DNA of 64,000 nucleotides from JAKVAV01 sp047632755 (lineage in GTDB: Bacteria > Bacteroidota > Bacteroidia > Flavobacteriales_D > Cryomorphaceae). The translations under genes and the position numbers were made by a program. Within the stretch, counting starts at the first letter, position 1; each line of letters begins with the position of its first letter. This document shows, in pieces, positions 52,581-61,450 of the stretch. The notes under the pieces were generated by a model that was not told the origin of the DNA, did no database searches, and worked only from the letters and a program-made list of their open reading frames with translations. The stretch is taken from positions 62,001 through 126,000 of the forward strand of contig JBLIDT010000007.1 of the NCBI GenBank assembly GCA_047632755.1, read 5' to 3'.

Positions 52581-54599
52581 ATGACTAATTTCAACACGAT
52601 GATTTTTACGAAAGGGTTATTTACTTTTTGCCTCGCTGCACTGGTGTCGGTATCGCTTATGGCTCAGGCTGATCAGTTCACTAAAGAGGCTGATAATGCC
52701 TATGCGAACGAAGCCTATTTTGAGGCTATTGATCTCTATAAAAAGGCTTATTCGAAAGCATCTGACTCGGAAGAAAAGTCGCGAATGCTCTTCCAAATCG
52801 CAGAATCGTACCGAATGATACTCGATTATGATCAACAAGTAATTTGGTATGACAAAGCGCTAAAGGCACAATACGACAATCCAGAGGCATTTCTCTACTT
52901 GGCTCAGGCCTATCACCGTCAGGGTGACTTTGCCCAGGCCATTGAGTATTACAATAAATACAAAGACGCAGCCCCCGACCCATTGAAGGCCGAAATCGGT
53001 TTGGAGCAGGCTGAAATTGCCAAAGAATTTAGAGACAACCCATCCCGTTATATTGTCCAAAATGAAATATTGCTCAATTCTGCTGAGTATGACTTCTCAC
53101 CTGGATGGGCAGGAGATGACTTCAATACCATTTACTTCAGTTCTTCACGTCAAGGTGCTCAGGGTATGGCGATAGATCTCAGAACTGGAGAAAGTTTCCA
53201 AGATATTTTCTTCACTACTCGTGATCAGAAAGGAAAATGGAGCGAGCCTGAGCGCTTAACCTACCGCATCAATACCATTCACAATGAAGCTACACCACGC
53301 TTGACTAGTGCCTTTGACATGATGGTGTTCACGAGGTGCGAGAGTTCAAAAGATAACAACAAAGGGTGTAATGTGATGATTACTCGCAAAACGGGAGATC
53401 AATGGTCAACTGCACAAGTAGTAGAAGTGAAGAATGATCAAAGTACAGAAAACACTACGGCAGGTCATCCCGCTTTGACGGTCGATGAGACGCACATTGT
53501 TTTTGCCAGTGATATGCCGGGAGGAATGGGAGGAAGAGATCTTTGGATTGCTCCTTTCGACAAAGCCTCAATGACGGCGGGTACACCTGTAAATTTAGGG
53601 CCTTCGATAAACACAAAAGGGGATGAGATGTTCCCTTTCATTCGTCAGAATGGCGCACTCTACTTCGCTTCAAGCGGACTCATCGGAATGGGTGGCATGG
53701 ATAACTTCGTTGCTGAAAGCAATGGAGAAAATACTTGGGGCAATGTTGAGAACCTTGGAGCGCCAATCAATTCGATTGGTCACGATTTTGGAATTATCTG
53801 GGAGGGAGATTCTGAAAGAGGGTACTTCTCGTCAGACCGCAACGGAGGAAAAGGAAAGGATGATATATACTCGTTTAACTTACCACCACTGCTATTCGCT
53901 CTTGACGGTGTAGTTTATGACAAGGACACGCAACAACCAGTATCTGAGGCTACCATTAAAGTCATTGGGAGCGATGGAGCTTCATTCGAAGCTTCGACAG
54001 ATGCAGGTGGAGCCTTCTCTTTTGCAGAAAAAGGAGAGGAACGTTACATTAATCCTGAAACGAATTATTCGATTGAAGTTTCGAAACCAGACTACCTCGT
54101 AGCAAAGGATCAAATCAGCACGGTGGGTATTCCTGAATCCACTACATTTTTGAAAGAATACTTCATCACATTTACTGCTCCTGATAAGGCCATCGAATTC
54201 CCAGAAGTTCGGTATGCATACAACAAGGCAGAACTTCAAGTAAATGATGAGGTAAACTCTTTGGATTCATTGGACTTCCTTTTCAATGTATTGTCAGACA
54301 ACCCAACGATTATCATCGAACTACAGGCGCACACAGATTCTAGAGGTAAGGACCCTTACAACAAAGACCTTTCTCAAAGAAGGGCTGAAAGTTGTGTTGA
54401 ATATTTGTCTTCTAAGGGAATTCCTACTGAACGAATGGTGGCCAAAGGATACGGTGAAGGCAAACTTCGGATAAGCGACAAACAGATTGCTGCCTTGGCA
54501 ACCGAAGAAGAAAAAGAAGCCGCTCACCAGAAGAATAGACGGACGGAATTCACTGTACTAAGTTTCGATTATGTGCCGATGGAAGAGTCGGACAACTAG
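52581..54599 (+). CDS. PorE-like OmpA-family protein (TPR, PD40 propeller, CRD, OmpA)
   Basis: A 672-residue envelope protein with a signal peptide (to about residue 29, SLMAQ). TPR repeats span about 32-140. A PD40/WD40-like beta-propeller (about 165-440) repeats patterns such as DFNTIYFSSSRQG, THIVFASDMPGGMGGRDLW and RGYFSSDRNGGKGKDDIY. A carboxypeptidase-regulatory-like domain (about 445-535) and a C-terminal OmpA peptidoglycan-binding domain (about 545-665; LQAHTDSRGKDPYNKDLSQRR) follow. This is the domain order of PorE of Porphyromonas gingivalis, a T9SS-associated protein, but Flavobacteriales have several paralogues, so orthology is not proven. Start at 52581 or the in-frame ATG at 52599. 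Confidence 0.88.
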   Translation: MTNFNTMIFTKGLFTFCLAALVSVSLMAQADQFTKEADNAYANEAYFEAIDLYKKAYSKASDSEEKSRMLFQIAESYRMILDYDQQVIWYDKALKAQYDNPEAFLYLAQAYHRQGDFAQAIEYYNKYKDAAPDPLKAEIGLEQAEIAKEFRDNPSRYIVQNEILLNSAEYDFSPGWAGDDFNTIYFSSSRQGAQGMAIDLRTGESFQDIFFTTRDQKGKWSEPERLTYRINTIHNEATPRLTSAFDMMVFTRCESSKDNNKGCNVMITRKTGDQWSTAQVVEVKNDQSTENTTAGHPALTVDETHIVFASDMPGGMGGRDLWIAPFDKASMTAGTPVNLGPSINTKGDEMFPFIRQNGALYFASSGLIGMGGMDNFVAESNGENTWGNVENLGAPINSIGHDFGIIWEGDSERGYFSSDRNGGKGKDDIYSFNLPPLLFALDGVVYDKDTQQPVSEATIKVIGSDGASFEASTDAGGAFSFAEKGEERYINPETNYSIEVSKPDYLVAKDQISTVGIPESTTFLKEYFITFTAPDKAIEFPEVRYAYNKAELQVNDEVNSLDSLDFLFNVLSDNPTIIIELQAHTDSRGKDPYNKDLSQRRAESCVEYLSSKGIPTERMVAKGYGEGKLRISDKQIAALATEEEKEAAHQKNRRTEFTVLSFDYVPMEESDN

Positions 54600-54618
54600 A
54601 TACTTTTATATACTTTCT

Positions 54619-54651
54619 AGGCATTCCAAATCTTTTGGGATGCCTTTTTTT
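54619..54651 (+). terminator. Rho-independent terminator after the PorE-like gene
   Basis: AGGCATTCCA (54619-54628) pairs with TGGGATGCCT (54636-54645) with one G-T pair and a short A/T loop, followed by TTTTTT. It ends about 10 bases before the purM start. Confidence 0.85.
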
Positions 54652-54660
54652 ATTTTATAA

Positions 54661-55830
54661 ATGAGTCAAGAGAAAAGATACCAAGCCAGAGGAGTAAGTG
54701 CTGGAAAGGAAGATGTTCATGCCGCTATAAAAAACATGGATAAAGGCCTTTTTCCAAAAGCTTTCTGCAAGATTGTTCCCGACTACCTCACTGGCAGTGA
54801 TGACCACTGTTTGGTAATGCACGCTGACGGTGCTGGAACAAAATCGTCTTTGGCGTATGCTTATTGGAAAGAAACGGGTGATCTTTCCGTTTGGAAGGGA
54901 ATTGCTCAGGATGCACTGATCATGAATATCGATGACCTTTTATGCGTGGGCTGTGTCGATAAAATATTGGTGAGCTCGACGATTGGGCGAAACAAGAACC
55001 TGATCACTGGTGAAGTCATCAAAGCCTTGATCGAAGGCACCGAAGAAGTGCTGGAAAGTCTTCGGTCGATGGGGATAGAAGTCAGAAGTACAGGCGGCGA
55101 AACAGCCGATGTAGGTGACTTGGTTAGAACAGTGATTGTAGACAGCACGGTCACTTCTAGAATGCGTCGTGATGAAGTGGTAGACAATTCAAATATCAAA
55201 CCCGGTCAGGTGATCGTCGGGCTATCCTCAACAGGACAAGCCGCCTACGAAAGTGAATACAACGCAGGTATGGGCAGCAATGGCTTAACCTCGGCAAGAC
55301 ACGACGTGTTTAGTTCTGAGGTGGGTCAAAAGTTCCCAGAGACATTCGATCCTGCCGTGCCGAAAGATCTTGTCTATTCAGGTGCATATGCGCTCACAGA
55401 TCGAGTGGATTCAATGCCCATTGATATAGGCAGAGCGGTACTTTCCCCAACGCGGACATATGCCCCTGTTATTAAGGCAATTTTGGAAAAAGGGCGAGAA
55501 CAAATTGGCGGAATGGTTCACTGCAGTGGTGGAGCACAAACCAAGGTTTTACATTTTATTGACGAGTACCATATTATCAAAGACAATTTATTCCCTGTTC
55601 CACCGCTATTCAAACTCATTCAAGAAACTTCGGGTACTGACTGGAAGGAAATGTACAAGGTTTTCAATATGGGACACCGGATGGAAATCTATTGCGATCC
55701 AGCTTTTGCCAATACGATTATAGAAATTTCTAAATCCTTTGATATCGATGCGCAAATCGTGGGAAGGGTAGAAGAAGGAGAGAAAGCTTTGACCATAACT
55801 AGTGAAAATGGAACATTCCAATACGATTAA
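54661..55830 (+). CDS. purM: phosphoribosylformylglycinamidine cyclo-ligase
   Basis: PurM closes the imidazole ring to make aminoimidazole ribonucleotide in purine synthesis. The 389-residue protein is the longer Bacteroidota form. It has YQARGVSAGKEDVHAAIKN (residues 7-25), MHADGAGTKSSLAY (about 57-70), ALIMNIDDLLCVG (about 87-99), STGGETADVGDLVRT (about 145-159, conserved GGETA motif) and a C-terminal GGxxxCSGGAQTKVLHF-type segment. It is first in a tight purM-prfA-pyrF cluster, 3 bases before prfA, an arrangement known from other Bacteroidota. Confidence 0.95.
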   Translation: MSQEKRYQARGVSAGKEDVHAAIKNMDKGLFPKAFCKIVPDYLTGSDDHCLVMHADGAGTKSSLAYAYWKETGDLSVWKGIAQDALIMNIDDLLCVGCVDKILVSSTIGRNKNLITGEVIKALIEGTEEVLESLRSMGIEVRSTGGETADVGDLVRTVIVDSTVTSRMRRDEVVDNSNIKPGQVIVGLSSTGQAAYESEYNAGMGSNGLTSARHDVFSSEVGQKFPETFDPAVPKDLVYSGAYALTDRVDSMPIDIGRAVLSPTRTYAPVIKAILEKGREQIGGMVHCSGGAQTKVLHFIDEYHIIKDNLFPVPPLFKLIQETSGTDWKEMYKVFNMGHRMEIYCDPAFANTIIEISKSFDIDAQIVGRVEEGEKALTITSENGTFQYD

Positions 55831-55833
55831 GCA

Positions 55834-56922
55834 ATGAACGAAAAAGAGATATTGTCAAAATTGGGTGCCATCAAAGATCACTACCTCGAGGTAGGAAAAA
55901 GAATCATTGACCCTGAGGTTATTATGGATACCAAGCGCTACGTCAAGTATTCCAAAGAATACAAGGAGTTGGAACCCGTTGCCGAAGCGTTTGATAGCTA
56001 CAAATTGCTTTATGATAATATAGACAATGCCAAGGAGATAATCCAAAATGAAACGGATGCGGACTTCAAGGAAATGGCCAAGGCAGAGCTCAATGAGCTT
56101 TTAGGCGAAAAAGGAAAGCTGGAGGAAGAAATTAAACTTCTTCTAATTCCCAAGGATCCCGAGGATTCTAAGAATGCTGTTGTCGAAATTCGCGGTGGAA
56201 CTGGAGGAGACGAAGCCGCTATTTTCGCCGGAGACCTCTTTAGAATGTACTCAAAGTACGTAGAGAGCAAAGGGTGGAAGATGGAGATGGTCGACACCAA
56301 TTACGGTTCATCAGGAGGCTTTAAAGAAGTCATCTTCAATGTAACGGGAAACAATGTCTACGGAATCATGAAGTACGAGGGTGGAGTTCACCGTGTACAA
56401 CGAGTTCCTCAAACGGAAACCCAAGGAAGAGTTCACACCAGTGCAGCCACGGTTATCGTTTTACCCGAAGCCGAAGAATTTGATGTGGAGGTTAAGGAAT
56501 CAGATCTTCGTGTAGATAGTTATTGCAGTTCTGGGCCAGGAGGACAGTCTGTGAACACAACCTACTCAGCTATTCGATTGACGCACCTTCCAAGTGGCGT
56601 TGTCGCTCAATGCCAAGATCAAAAGTCGAAGTTGAAGAATTACGACAAAGCACTCAGCGTGCTTCGTTCACGGATCTATGAAATCGAGCTTCAGAAAAAG
56701 TTGGCGCTCGACTCCGAAAAGCGAAAATCAATGGTCTCTTCGGGTGATCGATCGGCAAAAATTAGAACGTACAATTACTCACAAGGTCGAGTTACGGATC
56801 ACCGAATTAATTTGACAATCTACAATCTTTCGGGGGTAATGGATGGAGACCTTGATGAAATTATTGAATCCCTGCGTGTAGCTGAGAATGCCGAAAAACT
56901 TCAAGCTAGTATAGAAACATAG
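55834..56922 (+). CDS. prfA: peptide chain release factor 1
   Basis: RF1 recognises UAA and UAG stop codons and triggers peptide release. The 362-residue protein has the peptidyl-transferase GGQ motif in SSGPGGQSVNTTYSAIRLTH (about 227-246). The codon-recognition tripeptide reads PQT in RVPQTETQGRVHTSAAT (about 190-206), the RF1-type PxT rather than the SPF of RF2. Length is standard. It sits 3 bases after purM and 2 bases before pyrF. Confidence 0.96.
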   Translation: MNEKEILSKLGAIKDHYLEVGKRIIDPEVIMDTKRYVKYSKEYKELEPVAEAFDSYKLLYDNIDNAKEIIQNETDADFKEMAKAELNELLGEKGKLEEEIKLLLIPKDPEDSKNAVVEIRGGTGGDEAAIFAGDLFRMYSKYVESKGWKMEMVDTNYGSSGGFKEVIFNVTGNNVYGIMKYEGGVHRVQRVPQTETQGRVHTSAATVIVLPEAEEFDVEVKESDLRVDSYCSSGPGGQSVNTTYSAIRLTHLPSGVVAQCQDQKSKLKNYDKALSVLRSRIYEIELQKKLALDSEKRKSMVSSGDRSAKIRTYNYSQGRVTDHRINLTIYNLSGVMDGDLDEIIESLRVAENAEKLQASIET

Positions 56923-56924
56923 AC

Positions 56925-57731
56925 ATGAAGAAAGCCGATCTGGTTCAATTGATACACGAGAGAAAAAGCTTTCTCTGCGTTGGTTTGGATCCGAATCCCG
57001 AGAAGATGCCACAGCATATTCTTGAGATGGATGATCCGCTCTTCGAGTTCAATAAGCGCATCATCGATGCAACACGAGACTTCTGTGTCGCCTACAAGCC
57101 CAATACGGCTTTCTATGAGTCCCATGGAGCCAAAGGTTGGGAAGCTTTGAAGAAGACCAGAAATTACATCGGTTCCAGTCATTTCACCATTGCAGATGCC
57201 AAGCGCGGCGATATTGGCAATACTTCGGGTATGTATGCAAAGGCATTTTTCGAAGATTCGGATTTTGACTCAGTAACCGTTGCCCCTTATATGGGCAGCG
57301 ATTCGGTAAAACCCTTTCTTGGGTACGATGGCAAATGGGTCATTTTACTTGCGCTCACTTCAAATCAAGGTGCCGACGACTTTCAGTTCTTCTCTTCCGA
57401 GGAGGGTGAAAAGCTTTTTGAAAGAGTCCTTCGAGTAAGTCAGCTTTGGGGCGATGATCAAAACATGATGTACGTAGTAGGAGCAACACGGCCCGAGAAT
57501 CTCAAAGAAATCCGCAAGATTATACCCAATCATTTTCTTCTAGTTCCTGGAGTCGGTGCTCAAGGAGGTAGCCTTGAAGAAGTCTGTAAATATGGCCTGA
57601 ATGCCGACGTAGGTCTTTTGGTAAATTCAAGTCGTGGCATCATTCACGCCAGCTCTGGAAGAGATTTTGATGAGGTTGCTCGTGCTGAAGCTCAGAAGAT
57701 TGCACAGAAAATGAAGGTTATTTTGTCTTAG
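56925..57731 (+). CDS. pyrF: orotidine 5'-phosphate decarboxylase (type 2)
   Basis: PyrF decarboxylates OMP to UMP, the last step of de novo UMP synthesis. The 268-residue protein is the type 2 form. It opens with CVGLDPNPEKMPQHIL (about 18-33), the catalytic Lys/Asp motif DAKRGDIGNTSGMYA (about 89-103) follows, then VTVAPYMGSDSVKPFL (about 115-130) and the C-terminal phosphate site LVPGVGAQGG (about 205-214). It is last in the purM-prfA-pyrF cluster. Confidence 0.95.
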   Translation: MKKADLVQLIHERKSFLCVGLDPNPEKMPQHILEMDDPLFEFNKRIIDATRDFCVAYKPNTAFYESHGAKGWEALKKTRNYIGSSHFTIADAKRGDIGNTSGMYAKAFFEDSDFDSVTVAPYMGSDSVKPFLGYDGKWVILLALTSNQGADDFQFFSSEEGEKLFERVLRVSQLWGDDQNMMYVVGATRPENLKEIRKIIPNHFLLVPGVGAQGGSLEEVCKYGLNADVGLLVNSSRGIIHASSGRDFDEVARAEAQKIAQKMKVILS

Positions 57732-57761
57732 ATTTTTTTATCTTGATGGAAATTCGTGACG

Positions 57762-59054
57762 ATGAACGAGGATTTCCTTCACTACTTATGGAAGCATAGA
57801 CAATTCGATCCATCCAATCTCAAAACCGAGCAAGGCGAAGAGCTAGACATTATTCATACTGGCTTCCATAACGAAAATGCTGGCCCTGATTTCCTAGATG
57901 CCCGAGTCCGAATCAATGGAACTCTGTGGGCGGGAAATGTCGAAATCCACATCGTCTCTTCCGATTGGCATAAGCATGGTCATCAAAATGACCCAGCATA
58001 CGACAATGTCGTTCTGCACGTAGTATACAATCAAGACAAAGAAGTTGAAGCTCCCAAGGGAAGTATTATTTCTTCGCTCGTATTGAAGGATAGAATCGAT
58101 TATCAATCCTACCGCAAATACAAAGCCTGGGTCGCTGAAGGGAAGTTCATTCCCTGCGATAAAATTGTCAATCAGGTTCCTCAGCTCATCAAAACTTCGG
58201 CTGTGCATGCCGCTGCGGTGGAGCGCCTATCCGTAAAGTCCGAGATTTCTCGAGATCATCTTTTCCAGACAAAAGGAGATATGGAAGGGGCCTTCTATCG
58301 ACTCTTTCTGCGGGCACTCGGGATGAAAGTCAATGCGCTGCCATTCGAGCAATTGGCTCGAATTACACCTTATGAACTCATTCGCAAGGTGAGTCCCAGT
58401 AGAATTCAGCTGGAGTCTTTACTCCTCGGTCAAGCGGGATTTTTGGCTGAAGCTAAAACGGACAACCCCCATGTAAGCCAATTGAAATCGGAGTATGATT
58501 TCTTGAAAAAGAAGCACCGTTTAAATCCAATGCCAATTTCAGCTTGGAAGCTCTTTAGGCTCCGACCCCAAAATTTTCCTCAGGTGCGCTTGGCACAATT
58601 GGCCATTTTCTACCACCAACATTCTTCCGTTGCCAGAGCCATTTCCGAAATGGAAAGTCCAGAGGTTTTGTATGATTTCTTTTTAGTAAAAATTGAAGAT
58701 GGGTTTTGGTTAAACCACTACACATTAGATTCTGAATCTCCCGCTCGCAAGAAATCTTTTGGGGGTGATTTTCTTAAGCATCTGGTCATCAATGCGGTTG
58801 TGCCTTTTGTTTTTTCGCTAGCCGATTACAATCGCGATGAATCGCATCGGGAAAGGGCTATAAAATTATTGGAAAGTCTCCCATCGGAAAGAAATTCTAT
58901 TATTCGTAGTTTTGAAAAACTTGACTTTACGCTTGAATCTTCTTTCGACTCCCAAGGGATTATACAATTGAAGAGTAGCTTCTGTGATAGAAAGAAGTGC
59001 CTCCGCTGTAAAGTTGGTATACATTTAATGAAGCATTATGCAGAAGTTGGTTAA
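57762..59054 (+). CDS. DUF2851 family protein
   Basis: A protein of 430 residues from the ATG at 57762 (a GTG at 57756 is possible), of the Bacteroidota family DUF2851, function unknown. The conserved N-terminus contains EDFLHYLWKHRQFDPSNLKT and HNENAGPDFLDARVRI with GNVEIHIVSSDWHKHGH (about 55-71), whose Asp, Glu and HxxH-like residues recall a metal- or nuclease-type centre; that reading is speculative. A C-terminal CxxxxCLRCKVG motif (about 410-420) has three cysteines. It overlaps the PspC gene by 17 bases. Confidence 0.85.
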   Translation: MNEDFLHYLWKHRQFDPSNLKTEQGEELDIIHTGFHNENAGPDFLDARVRINGTLWAGNVEIHIVSSDWHKHGHQNDPAYDNVVLHVVYNQDKEVEAPKGSIISSLVLKDRIDYQSYRKYKAWVAEGKFIPCDKIVNQVPQLIKTSAVHAAAVERLSVKSEISRDHLFQTKGDMEGAFYRLFLRALGMKVNALPFEQLARITPYELIRKVSPSRIQLESLLLGQAGFLAEAKTDNPHVSQLKSEYDFLKKKHRLNPMPISAWKLFRLRPQNFPQVRLAQLAIFYHQHSSVARAISEMESPEVLYDFFLVKIEDGFWLNHYTLDSESPARKKSFGGDFLKHLVINAVVPFVFSLADYNRDESHRERAIKLLESLPSERNSIIRSFEKLDFTLESSFDSQGIIQLKSSFCDRKKCLRCKVGIHLMKHYAEVG

Positions 59055-59271
59055 CCACATTTACACATTCTTCGAAAAAAAAGCCTTCGGAGTTTGCGAC
59101 TGGTGGGGTAGAATTTTAGGAATTTCTTCCTCTAAAGTTCGCATGTACTTTATCTACATTTCTTTTATCACTTTGGGGTCACCCCTCATCGTTTATCTAT
59201 TTATGGCTTTTTGGCTTGAGCAAAAAGATGTCTATCGCCTGCGCCGTAAAAAGACCATTTGGGATCTCTAG
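59038..59271 (+). CDS. small PspC domain protein
   Basis: A 77-residue single-domain PspC-family protein: FGVCDWWGRILGISSSKVRMYF corresponds to the PspC core (approx. residues 18-39), followed by one membrane helix (about 37-62) and a basic tail. PspC domains occur in envelope stress responses, but no pspA, sigma or anti-sigma partner is adjacent, so no stress role can be assigned. The start lies inside the end of the DUF2851 gene. Confidence 0.8.
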   Translation: MQKLVNHIYTFFEKKAFGVCDWWGRILGISSSKVRMYFIYISFITLGSPLIVYLFMAFWLEQKDVYRLRRKKTIWDL

Positions 59272-59366
59272 ACTCCACCTCCTCGACTATTGTATTTTGT
59301 CAGAACACGGAATTTTAGTTCTTTAGCAAGCTGAGCATTGGTGATGGTGCGCGCACAATTCAAACT

Positions 59367-61436
59367 ATGAAGAAAATTTCCTCCCTTTTCGGAGCCATTT
59401 TGTTAACTGCCTTGTCTGTAAATGCACAGCTTGAGGCCACTCTCGAAGTTTCAAATGACAGTGAAAATATTAAAGATGGGAGGGCCGAAGTGGTTGTTAG
59501 CGGTGGCGTTCCTCCATACGTTTATAAATGGTCGAACCCTGATACTCCGCTTAGCTCGTCTAGCAGCACAGGCTTAACCGAAGGGCTTGATTTTAGCGTT
59601 ACGGTTACAGATGCTGCTGGAAGCGCACTGACTTTAGATGGAGAAGTGCAAGCTGAGTCGACGGAAGAAAACATCAATTCCATCTTTTTGCCTATTGTCG
59701 GTGGACTATCATCCGTCCTTTTTTGGGATCCCTTTGAGGCCATTGGTATTTACGACCCAGTAGTCTATGCCGACGAGTTACCAGTTTTTGCCACTGGATT
59801 TAAAGAGGATAAAGTTCAGCGTATCTTCATGATGAAATGGCACGCTTCCAATGGCTCTGAAGTCTCGAAAGGCGACAAAATCGCTTTAATAAGAAGAAAT
59901 TCGAATGACACGATCAGTGTCTATGCTAAAGAGTCGGGTACATTGGTTCACACCTTTCCCGAAGGAGAAATGGTCTTCGATCGCAGTGATGTGCAGGCTA
60001 TGGCTAGTATCGAAACAGGCATAATGGCGCGCATCACATACAATGAGCCTCGGCCTTTGCTTACCGCAAACGGTGATGTTCAGAAAAAGAATATTCCGTT
60101 CATCGTTGTATGGCTTGTAGCTGGTGCCATCTTCTTTACTCTCAAGATGAGATTCATCAATTTCAAAGGAGTGAAGCATGCATTTCAGTTGGTGGCGGGT
60201 AAGTACGACGATCCAGACGACAAAGGAAAGGGAGAGGTTACGCATTTTCAAGCACTGACTACTGCACTCTCAGCTACTGTGGGTCTGGGGAATATTGCGG
60301 GTGTTGCCGTGGCCATCGTAGTAGGTGGGCCTGGAGCTACATTTTGGATGATTGCTGCCGGTTTACTGGGAATGGCTTCAAAATTCACGGAGTGTACACT
60401 TGGTGTGAAATATAGATTGATCAACGACAAAGGAGAGGTTTCAGGTGGGCCAATGTATTACTTGAGTCAAGGCCTCGAAAAACGAAATATGAAAGGCTTG
60501 GGGAAAGTGCTTGCTGGTCTTTTCGCTGTTCTTTGCATTGGTGGATCTTTTGGTGGTGGAAATATGTTTCAGGCCAATCAAGCCTTTGTGCAGGTATCTA
60601 GTAAAGTGCCACTCTTTGAAGGAAACGGGGCACTCTTTGGTTCTATTCTGGCTATTTTAGTGGGCTTGGTTATTCTTGGAGGTATAAAGAGTATTGCCAA
60701 GGTTACAGACAAGATTGTGCCGGTTATGGTTGGCGTTTATGTTGGCTTTGCCTTAATTATCATTCTGATCCATATCGAAAATATCGGAGCTGCTTTTCAG
60801 GCGATTTTCGACGGAGCTTTTTCACCTTCCGCCATGAAGGGAGGAGTAATAGGAGTATTGATCGTTGGTTTCCAAAGAGCAGCCTTTTCGAATGAGGCAG
60901 GCGTTGGTTCTGCTTCCATTGCTCACTCAGCTTCTAAAACAAAACATCCCGTTAGTGAAGGAGTCGTAGCTCTTCTAGAGCCCTTCGTAGATACGGTTCT
61001 AGTATGTACCATGACCGCTCTAGTTTTGATCTTCACGGGCTTTGCTACCGATCCTGCGGGGCTGACAGGATCTGAATTGACCTCCGCAGCGTTTAGCAAT
61101 GTATTCCCTTGGTTTGATTGGGTCTTGCTTATCGCAATAGTGTTGTTCGCCTTCTCGACCATGATCTCATGGTCTTATTACGGTCTAAAAGCTTGGAGTT
61201 ACCTTTTTGGCAATTCGAAAAAAGCTGAATACCTCTATAAACTGATCTTCCTCATTTTCATTGTAATCGGATCTTCTGTAGGTCTGGGAAGTGTCTTGGA
61301 CTTTTCCGATCTCATGATTTTGGGAATGGCCTTCCCGAATATCCTCGGACTTCTCATTATGTCAAACGAAGTAAGAGATGATTTAAAATCGTATTTTAAA
61401 CGAATCAAATCAGGGGAGATAAAGCAGTTTAAATAA
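59367..61436 (+). CDS. alanine/sodium symporter (AGCS) with unusual extracytoplasmic N-terminus
   Basis: A 689-residue transporter. The core from about residue 235 is a sodium:alanine symporter of the AGCS family: FFTLKMRFINFKGVKHAF, HFQALTTALSATVGLGNIAG, GGPGATFWMIAAGLLGMASK, then FSNEAGVGSASIAHS (sodium/substrate site). Ahead of it are a signal peptide (1-21, ALSVNAQ), an SprB-like repeat (about 22-92; EVVVSGGVPPYVYKWSN, DFSVTVTDAAG), a hydrophobic segment (about 98-118) and a lipoyl/biotinyl-like domain (about 145-230; WHASNGSEVSKGDKIALI, ESGTLVHTFPEGE) lacking the modified lysine. Usual AGCS proteins are about 450-570 residues. The transport call is firm; the role of the extra domains is unknown. 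Confidence 0.9.
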   Translation: MKKISSLFGAILLTALSVNAQLEATLEVSNDSENIKDGRAEVVVSGGVPPYVYKWSNPDTPLSSSSSTGLTEGLDFSVTVTDAAGSALTLDGEVQAESTEENINSIFLPIVGGLSSVLFWDPFEAIGIYDPVVYADELPVFATGFKEDKVQRIFMMKWHASNGSEVSKGDKIALIRRNSNDTISVYAKESGTLVHTFPEGEMVFDRSDVQAMASIETGIMARITYNEPRPLLTANGDVQKKNIPFIVVWLVAGAIFFTLKMRFINFKGVKHAFQLVAGKYDDPDDKGKGEVTHFQALTTALSATVGLGNIAGVAVAIVVGGPGATFWMIAAGLLGMASKFTECTLGVKYRLINDKGEVSGGPMYYLSQGLEKRNMKGLGKVLAGLFAVLCIGGSFGGGNMFQANQAFVQVSSKVPLFEGNGALFGSILAILVGLVILGGIKSIAKVTDKIVPVMVGVYVGFALIIILIHIENIGAAFQAIFDGAFSPSAMKGGVIGVLIVGFQRAAFSNEAGVGSASIAHSASKTKHPVSEGVVALLEPFVDTVLVCTMTALVLIFTGFATDPAGLTGSELTSAAFSNVFPWFDWVLLIAIVLFAFSTMISWSYYGLKAWSYLFGNSKKAEYLYKLIFLIFIVIGSSVGLGSVLDFSDLMILGMAFPNILGLLIMSNEVRDDLKSYFKRIKSGEIKQFK

Positions 61437-61450
61437 AACGATGGTGAAAG

